The notes below the pieces were generated by a model. The model saw only the letters and a program-made list of their open reading frames with translations. It did not search any database and had not been told where the DNA came from. A stretch of 64,000 nucleotides of DNA from Macrotis lagotis (lineage: Eukaryota; Chordata; Mammalia; Peramelemorphia; Peramelidae), in NCBI RefSeq assembly GCF_037893015.1, contig NC_133664.1, positions 126,294,319 through 126,358,318 on the forward strand, in the 5' to 3' direction. Positions 57,550 through 64,000 of this stretch are shown here, piece by piece. Both the position numbers and the translations under genes were made by a program. Positions within the stretch are counted from its first letter, which is position 1, and each line of letters begins with the position of its first letter.

Positions 57550-58490
57550 TGTTAATAACAGCAACTTCCTTTAGAGAAGTGAGATTTTAAAGTAACTATA
57601 TTACCTCTGAAATTTTCTTTAAATGACGTTTTGGCAGATCTCTTAGCCAAGAATGCTAATTCTAGCATGCAGTTCACTTCAAATCATGGCAATCAGTGGA
57701 AGACCCTGAAGACAACTGAATTGCTTCCCAAGATTTGAGAGAAGCACAAGCATATGTGTGTAGGTATTACAATCATGAAAAACTAACAGATCAAATTGCC
57801 ATGATGTTGGATCAAGTCTCAAAAAAAATTATATTAATTAGTAGCTTAGAAACTAAACCTTTAATCTTAAATAGATTATGGTAAGGATAGTCCTATTTGT
57901 CTTTCAACACACCTTTAACAGAAGTCTAGTTAGAAGTCTGACATTTGGATCACAGAAGAACCATATCTCTGCAATATCCTTAGACTTCAAGAATTAATAA
58001 ATAAAATTAAACATAATTTATTGAAATGTTCGGGATTTTTGCATAGCAAATATCAACCAATTAATTGATAAATGAAATTTTGTCCTACCCTCAATTCCAG
58101 AAAATGTTCTACAAATTTGCCTTAGAAATCCATCCATACATTTACCAACACCTAATTATGAAGCATGTTTGCTATAATTTGCTTTGGTCAGGCTCAAATT
58201 AGATACTGGCTGTTTAGATAAAATCAGGATAAGGAAGTACTCCTGTGACAACATCAAAGTGGACATTTGTAGCCCCAAATTGCAAAGATTCTCATATGAC
58301 AATTACCTGAAAAGTTCTTGTGATTATATGGCATCCAACAATTTCAGGAAGGGAAGATACAGTTCTTCTGACTTTGTAAGAACCTCACCATTCACATGGA
58401 TTGCTATTGGTACCCAAGATAAGCTTATGTAAGGAACATGAAAGAACAAAAGGTACATTTGTAGGCACATCTGCTATTGGAGCTGACTTT
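57550..58490. other. No recognised repeat; one uncharacterised open frame
   Basis: An 82-codon plus-strand frame at 58184-58432 (YSCDNIKVDICSPKLQRFSY) has a mixed composition but matches nothing I recognise. No other signal seen. Confidence 0.3.
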
Positions 58491-58494
58491 TCAT

Positions 58495-59580
58495 CAAGTC
58501 ATTGAATAAACATGATTCCTTCTATGTACCAGACACTATGCCAATAAAAAAAGAAATAAAATATAGTCTCTGCCCTAAAGATGTTCACAGTCTAATGGGA
58601 AGTAAGGCAGGGGGACAACAAGCAAGCTATGTACAGCCAAGTGATAAGATTAATAGGAGATAATTAAGATAGGGATGGCCCTAAAAGAGAAAAAGTCTTT
58701 CTTTCTAAAGTAAAAAATTCCTGTAAGATGAGTAGGATTTTAGTTGGAATTATAAGGAACCAGGGAAGCCAGTAGGCAGAGATGAGGAGGGAAAATATTG
58801 CAGGCCTAGGGTCAAGTGAGAGAAAATTTTTGGAGACAATAGATGGAGATGGAGCTAGTTCATGGATTAGCAAAGAGATCAGTGTCATTGAATTGAAGAT
58901 TAGAAATCTAAGAAAAATAAGGTATAAGAAGATTGGAATGATAACAAAAAGAGACAGTTAAAAGGACTTTGTATGTTAAATAGATGGTTATCATTTGATC
59001 CTAAAGGAAACTTGGAATCTTGGGAGTGCCATTATCAACCCTATCCTTTAAGAAAACACTGGTCACTGAATGGATAATATTTTGAATTGGAAAAATAATA
59101 GAAGCAAGCAAATTCACTAGCAATTTACTGTAATAGTTTAGGTGGGAGGTGATGAGGGCCTTCACCACAGTGGTGTCAGTGTTTGAGAAGGAAAAATACG
59201 TGAGAGATGTTGCAAAGGCGAAAATGACAGGTTTGGGAAAAAGATTGGATATAGAAGTAAGAGAGAGTGAGGAGTGGCAGGATCCCAAAGAAAAAGGAGA
59301 ATAGTGTTGCCCTTGACTAATAATAATTAAAAGGTAAGGAAACTTCAAGGATAAAAATATTGATTTTAGTTTTGGACATGTTGACTTTAATATGTCTGCT
59401 CTCTATCTATTCAGTTTGAAATACCTGCAAGCCATTTGGAGATGCAAGGTTGGAGGTTTGCAGAAAGTTAGGAACAAGATAAGTAGAGTATGACTTTCTA
59501 CAGGAAGAAACTGGATGTTGGTATTCCTAGCATTTAATGAAGTGCTTGGTGCATAATAGGAATTTAATAAAGCCTGTTGA
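58495..59580 (-). mobile_element. L2 LINE, antisense
   Basis: Runs from the reversed 3' tail (ACCAGACACTATGCCAATAA, CTCTGCCCTAAAGATGTTCA) through GGTGGGAGGTGATGAGGGCC, GGATATAGAAGTAAGAGAGA and TTTTGGACATGTTGACTTTA. These are consecutive blocks of the reversed L2 ORF2 region. A separate L2-type tail lies at 59525-59580 (GCATTTAATGAAGTGCTTGG). Decayed; no frame. Confidence 0.85.
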
Positions 59581-59584
59581 TAAA

Positions 59585-61635
59585 AGATAACTGTCATTTT
59601 TAGAGAAATAGAAATAGCATGATTTATTCTATAGTCAAATTCTCCTGAAATTATATTCACTCACCAAGGTACATTTAGGTTTCTCAAAACTACTCTGTGG
59701 TTAAAATTTCTGTGCCAAATGTATCAGATTATGTGAACTGCTAGAAAAACTTTTCGGCATGTTTGAGGGTTTTTCTATTCTAGTTCTGTGCTAGGATTTT
59801 GCCCCAGAAAGCAATTACCCCTGTATGACTTCATTGCTCAGACCACACATTTGTTTTTCTGTCAACAACTCATTGAGATCATCTTCAAGCTCAAATATTG
59901 GAAATCTCATTTCTCTGTGTATGCGTTTTTAAAAGCAATGAAGAATTAGTCTATTTCTTTTTTGTTCTTTCCATATTAGAAACCTAAATTTTTTAGTAGC
60001 TCCCCTGGCTTGGAAAATATAAAAATCTATGGGAAAACAAAAGACCAACCAGTGTTTTCTAGCATCATTAGGGTTAGGTTATTTAACCCATGACTTTAAA
60101 ATTATTTTTCATTCCCAAATCTTTATTATAATATTTATGGGTAGAAATGTGCTAAACAGAGAACTAGATTTAGAATAAAATGAGCTGTTTTTTAAAACTG
60201 TTATCTGCTATCTGATCACAAACTCTGGGCTTGGGTGGATCAGAGAGAAGAACTGTGAAAATAAACTCATGGAGAGACTTCAGTCAGTATATAGTAACAT
60301 TGAACATGAACTGGAAACTTCTTTATATCCATATATAATCAAGAATTGACAAGAACTTGATAGCTTGAACTTTTGGTGAACTGTGAGACCATGACTAAAA
60401 GCTCAGCTCCTTCTTTTCAAAAGGGGGAGAGAGGAAGAGATAGAGAAAGAGAGGGGGAAGCAGAGAGATGGTGTGGGGAAACATTCTCTAACAAAAAAAC
60501 ATTAGAAACTACAAGACAGAAGATGTTGATGAGGGGTCCAAGCAGGGGTGTGTAGAGCCAGCTTGAACCATAAGCTGATAATTAATTTTTCAAAGTGAGC
60601 ATTTACACTTTAGAAATCATCAAATGCTAAAAAGTTTAATTTATTACTTTGTTGATTACTAGATTTAAGAACCTAAAGAAAGTGATGGATAGCATGCTAC
60701 TAATGCAGATTAAACTTCAAAGAGTATCAAGCATCTAGATATTGTTTATTCGAGGAGAGGCAATTTTTAAACATTTACCATCACACCCATGGAGTTCATG
60801 CTGCTAGTGTAAACCTATGTGCCTGAGCCGTTGTTCCCATTCATTGTACATTATGTGCATCAGGAGTGAAGTCAGAGATACAAAAGGATCTTGCACCATG
60901 CAACACCTTTACAATAGACTGAGAAGGGTGAGAAACTGAGGCCAGAAGAACCTGGGAAGAGCAATTGCCAATGGATGAGAGCAGCTTCAATGATGAGATC
61001 AGTTTCCAATTCTACAAGTTTTATTTGGGAAGAGTATTTAGGATGATTCCAAGTTGTTGAAATTGCCAGATGGATTAATTCCCAGTAGCAAATTTATAGA
61101 TCACAATGTTTATTTCTGTTTCATTTTGACTATTTCGTATTTCTGTCCACCTAATATTATTTAAAAGTAGCAGCCAATAGCACACATCTTGGAACAACAG
61201 GTACTATCCACTTGATGATGGGAGCCAGCCAAGATGGAAAAACTATTCTTCTCAGATAAATTCCTTTTTCCCCCACAAGGTGCCAAAACATTATCAATGC
61301 TAATATTTCTTTGGTCTATTCTAGTTTTATGGGATGCATTTCTTAGGATAAGGTTTAGAACTTTTTAAAGTTATTTTATTCCCTTTTCAATTCTTTCCTG
61401 AAAAGCTTTAACTCCACCTTTTTTGTTTGTTTTTAGACATTCATTTTAACCTTGTGGAAAAATGATTCCCCTACCACCCATTATTGAAACTCTGCTTTCA
61501 ATTGTTATTGAATTACTCTCTTTGTTAAAGATCTCTAGAGCCAAATAAAATACTGAGTAATATCTTCTTTGATTTACTCATCTGTCCAACTTTAATTCCT
61601 AAACTAGAGCTTTTTGGTAATGCCAGGCTCTGCCT
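59585..61635. other. Anonymous intergenic DNA
   Basis: No gene or repeat family recognised; a short purine-rich patch at 60420-60470. Confidence 0.45.
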
Positions 61636-61820
61636 CCAGCTTCACTTTTTGAATTGGGTGGTTGGTTCTGTAATGTTCCACTATGGGTCATCTTGGTTAT
61701 GGAACTGACTTCCAAGTGCAGGGACTACTGGAACTTCAGGACTCACTTCAGCATCTCAGGAAAGAGTGACAGGGACCTCAGAGCTTCTGAGTAATTGGAC
61801 TATACTAGGATAAATGCTAC

Positions 61821-61830
61821 NNNNNNNNNN
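61821..61830. other. Assembly gap (10 N)
   Basis: Ten Ns. The sequence on the right is antisense L1 5'UTR; the sequence on the left (61640-61820) is not recognised as L1. Ten may be a placeholder and not the true gap size. Confidence 0.95.
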
Positions 61831-62503
61831 AGACTTTACTCACTAGGTTTAGTAACTCCATGTGGGCTGGCCAGTAGGGGTGCTGGTTGTTTTTTCTGGG
61901 ATGTCTGTGCCCTTGATTTGAGGCCCTCTCCCTTGACCTGGAGGGGTTGGTTAAAGCTGCTGAATACTTTTATCTTTGAACAATGTTGGACTTTGCCCTA
62001 GGGCAAGGTAATTGCTCTCCACATTCACAGCTGAGAGAACTCTGCTGCTCACACCTGAGCCTAGGGCAGAGGTGGGCCATAATTGTGTTTGTTCTGGGAA
62101 GAGGTTTCAGCTGAAATGCAGGTCTGGACTCTTGAGTTTCTCCAGACCAGTGGAGCCCAGGGAGTGCTGTCTGCAACTCTCCCACACTGGAACTCACCCT
62201 CCAGCCCTGCCAGCAAGCTGCAGATCATCAGTGCCACTACCAATGCCTCTGCTCCCCAGTTGGCCCCCGCCCCTGTGGCAGATCAGGCTAGTCCTGCTCT
62301 CAGGCTCTCACCCTGTCCTGTATTCCCAGCAGAGTCCGTCCTCTGCACAGAGGCTCACCCATGATCCCAGAAGACAAATCTTGAGGTAGAAACTATTTCT
62401 GAGTTTTGTTGATAGGATTTCTAAGAGGTTTGTTTCATATTATTTATGAGGGAAGGTCAGAAGACTTTGACACAGTGCCTGTCTTCTCTCTGCCATCTTG
62501 GCC
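61831..62503 (-). mobile_element. L1 5'UTR, antisense, cut by the gap
   Basis: Minus strand begins at about 62503 with GGCCAAGATGGCAGAGAGAA, the start of a marsupial L1. It continues GC-rich (CCTCTTCCCAGAACAAACAC, GCCAGGCCCTGGAG-like text), matching 25130-25500 of the full-length L1 on the plus strand. The open frames here on both strands reflect its high GC. ORF1 would lie beyond the gap. Confidence 0.88.
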
Positions 62504-62534
62504 ATAAGTCCAACTCCATGCTTTCTTAAAGGGT

Positions 62535-62629
62535 GGGGTACTGGGTGAAGAAGGGAGAGAATTCACAACCCAAAGTTTTAAAAATTAAACTTGTTTTTAC
62601 ATGTAATTGAGGAAAAATAAAATAATTAG
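62535..62629 (+). mobile_element. L1 3' terminus (family Y)
   Basis: GGGAGAGAATTCACAACCCA, TTAAACTTGTTTTTACATG and AATTGAGGAAAAATAAAATA are the last ~90 bases of an old L1 3'UTR, adjacent to the antisense L1 5' end. Confidence 0.7.
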
Positions 62630-62780
62630 GGTTATTTTTTTTTGGGCAAGGCAATGGGGTTAAGTGGCTTGCCCAAGGCCACACAGCTAGGTAATTATTA
62701 AGTGTCTGAGGCTGCATTTGAACTCAGGTACTCCTGACTCCAGGGCTGGTGTTCTATCCACTGTGCCACCTAGCTACTCC
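62630..62780 (-). mobile_element. Marsupial tRNA-derived SINE
   Basis: Reverse copy: GGCTTGCCCAAGGCCACACA, GCATTTGAACTCAGG and TGCCACCTAGCTACTCC. Perfect 15-bp duplication AGGAAAAATAAAATA at 62610-62624 and 62781-62795, taken from the A-rich L1 tail. Confidence 0.95.
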
Positions 62781-62819
62781 AGGAAAAATAAAATAAAAAA
62801 TAATTTTAAAGGAAAAAAA

Positions 62820-63110
62820 CAGAATGACTTTGTAAGGTAGAGTCAAGCAAGAGAGTTGAGTGAAGGCAGCAACTCATTGGAGCTCTCCCCCCCCAAATCC
62901 TTTCAACTTCCTTTAAATAATGGCTCTAAACAAATTCTAGTGTCCGGGGATCCCACAAAAAGACAGAGTAAAACAATTTTCTAACCCAAGACAACTTGGA
63001 AGGTCAGCAGAAAAGGTCTGTTGCAGGAGGATGAGAGAGGAGTGCACTATGGCTATTCTCAGCAATCCAGGAATAGGCAAGCAGGAAGACTATATGAATG
63101 CCAGTGATAA
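62820..63110 (+). mobile_element. L1 5'UTR fragment (second 5'UTR type)
   Basis: GTGAAGGCAGCAACTCATTG, TTTAAATAATGGCTCTAAAC, ACAACTTGGAAGGTCAGCAG and AAAAGGTCTGTTGC match the 5'UTR also seen at 34506. The element fades out near 63110. 63110-63785 holds nothing recognised. Confidence 0.7.
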
Positions 63111-63789
63111 CAGTTACCATACCTCTCAGATATCTTGGTGAGAATTATTCATCTTTGAACAAAATATATAAAGCAATAAGCCTGAATATTATATTTTAGG
63201 AAATTTTATAAGAATTTTTTGAACTATTAAAATATGCAGATTGGTTAAGACTACAAACAGTAAAATTCAGAAAAAAATTCAATAAAATTCAGAAAATAAT
63301 TTAACCAAAGAACCCCATATTAAATTCACCTGAAAATGCAGTCAATGTACACTAGAGCTTAAGTAGCAAAAAAGTGCATTTTTTTTAGAAGCGGCAAAGG
63401 ATGAAGTTACTTAGAAATCTCTTCCCCACCCCAACAAGTCATGTCAATGCCTGGGCCTCAAAGGAAAAATCAATAAAGGAAAAATATTGAAGTAAATAAC
63501 CTTGAGAATCAAAAAGAATGGCAAGAGGTGGAGCTGATAGGAAATTCTAATTATTATGATTTCAACATGAGCACTATGGTATAAAGAACAAAGAACAAAA
63601 CAAAAACCCAACAACAAGTCAATGAAGAGGTGAGGTGAGTGGGAAAAATGTGATTCTGAATGCATAACTCTATCTGAAACAGGGAGAATGTTTTTTAAAA
63701 AAATAGAAAAAAGATTTGTTTATTAAGAGCAAAATCCAGTGATATGAGGTTTTGGTGAATAGGGGAATATTTGTGTATTATTATGTAGT

Positions 63790-64000
63790 TTCTAATGGAA
63801 GCCAAACTCCTTTTGCCAGTTGTTATCAATGATCTCTTAGTTGCCAAATCCAGTGACCTTTTCTTAGTCCACATTCTCTTTGACATCTTTTCGGCTTTTA
63901 ATACTTTTGATCACCCTCTCTTCCTTGATACTATCCTCTTTCTAGATTTTCCAGACATCACTTTCTCCTTGTTCTCCTTTTACCTGTCTCACCTCTCCTC
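63790..64000 (+). mobile_element. L2 LINE reverse-transcriptase fragment, open to the window end
   Basis: A continuous frame encodes VINDLLVAKSSDLFLVHILF and then FSAFNTFDHPLFLD, the L2/CR1-type reverse-transcriptase palm block (family form DLSAAFDTVDH). The first catalytic Asp region is retained as LFDIFSAFNTFDH. The frame is uninterrupted for about 70 codons. Truncated by the window edge. Confidence 0.82.

Noticed and set aside
60373-60555. 60-codon Arg/Glu-rich open frame
   Set aside because: Purine-rich low-complexity patch; no domain, no conservation evidence.
62012-62389. 125-codon open frame, plus strand
   Set aside because: Antisense of an L1 5'UTR, whose high GC leaves long open frames on both strands.

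Overview
The window is a gene-poor, AT-rich stretch of a marsupial genome. The main evidence is a tRNA-derived SINE present in about a dozen copies. It has an A-box-like TAGGTGGCGCAGTGG start, a B-box-like GTTCAAATCC, a MIR/CORE-type body and an A-rich tail. The second line of evidence is several L1 families whose 5'UTR and 3'UTR text is of marsupial type, with older L2 and MIR/THER-type relics. The SINE variant (CTTAATAATTACC, TTGCCTTGCAAAA) looks most like what I know from dasyurids, but I would not name a species from this alone. I find no intact protein-coding gene, no tRNA or rRNA gene and no CRISPR.

Layout. 1-2190 is mostly anonymous AT-rich DNA. 2195-10072 is one old antisense L1-derived element into which a SINE, a younger sense L1 fragment, a processed PSEN2 (presenilin-2) pseudogene and a second SINE have inserted. 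10075-13950 holds antisense L2, microsatellites and old L1 ends. 13956-17168 is a composite L1 derivative (5'UTR and ORF1, no ORF2) whose 3' half carries three antisense SINE-like modules. 17170-24295 is anonymous DNA with an ancient L1, SINEs and L2 ends. 24310-32094 is a full-length, dead L1 bounded by a matching target-site duplication; two solo LTRs of one endogenous retrovirus family, a SINE and a TA microsatellite lie inside it. 32850-38640 holds MIR/L2 relics, an L1 5'UTR/ORF1 piece broken by truncated L1 tails, and a chimeric L1 unit with a 12-bp duplication. 41970-44340 is a second antisense copy of the internally deleted L1 type seen at 2195-10072. 46100-46625 is another L1 tail. 51077-57225 is a second near full-length L1 with three SINEs inside. 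58495-59580 is antisense L2. 61821-61830 is an assembly gap (10 N) touching an antisense L1 5'UTR. The window ends inside an L2 reverse-transcriptase fragment.

Nothing here works together as a pathway. The relation between features is nesting: L1 machinery produced the SINE copies, the L1 copies and the PSEN2 retrocopy, as shown by A-tails and target-site duplications, and the nesting order gives relative ages. The most unusual items are the L1 derivatives lacking most of ORF2 (shared deletion junction in two copies), the SINE-module-bearing L1 derivative, the chimeric unit at 37228-38386, and the PSEN2 retrocopy whose second catalytic aspartate is asparagine.
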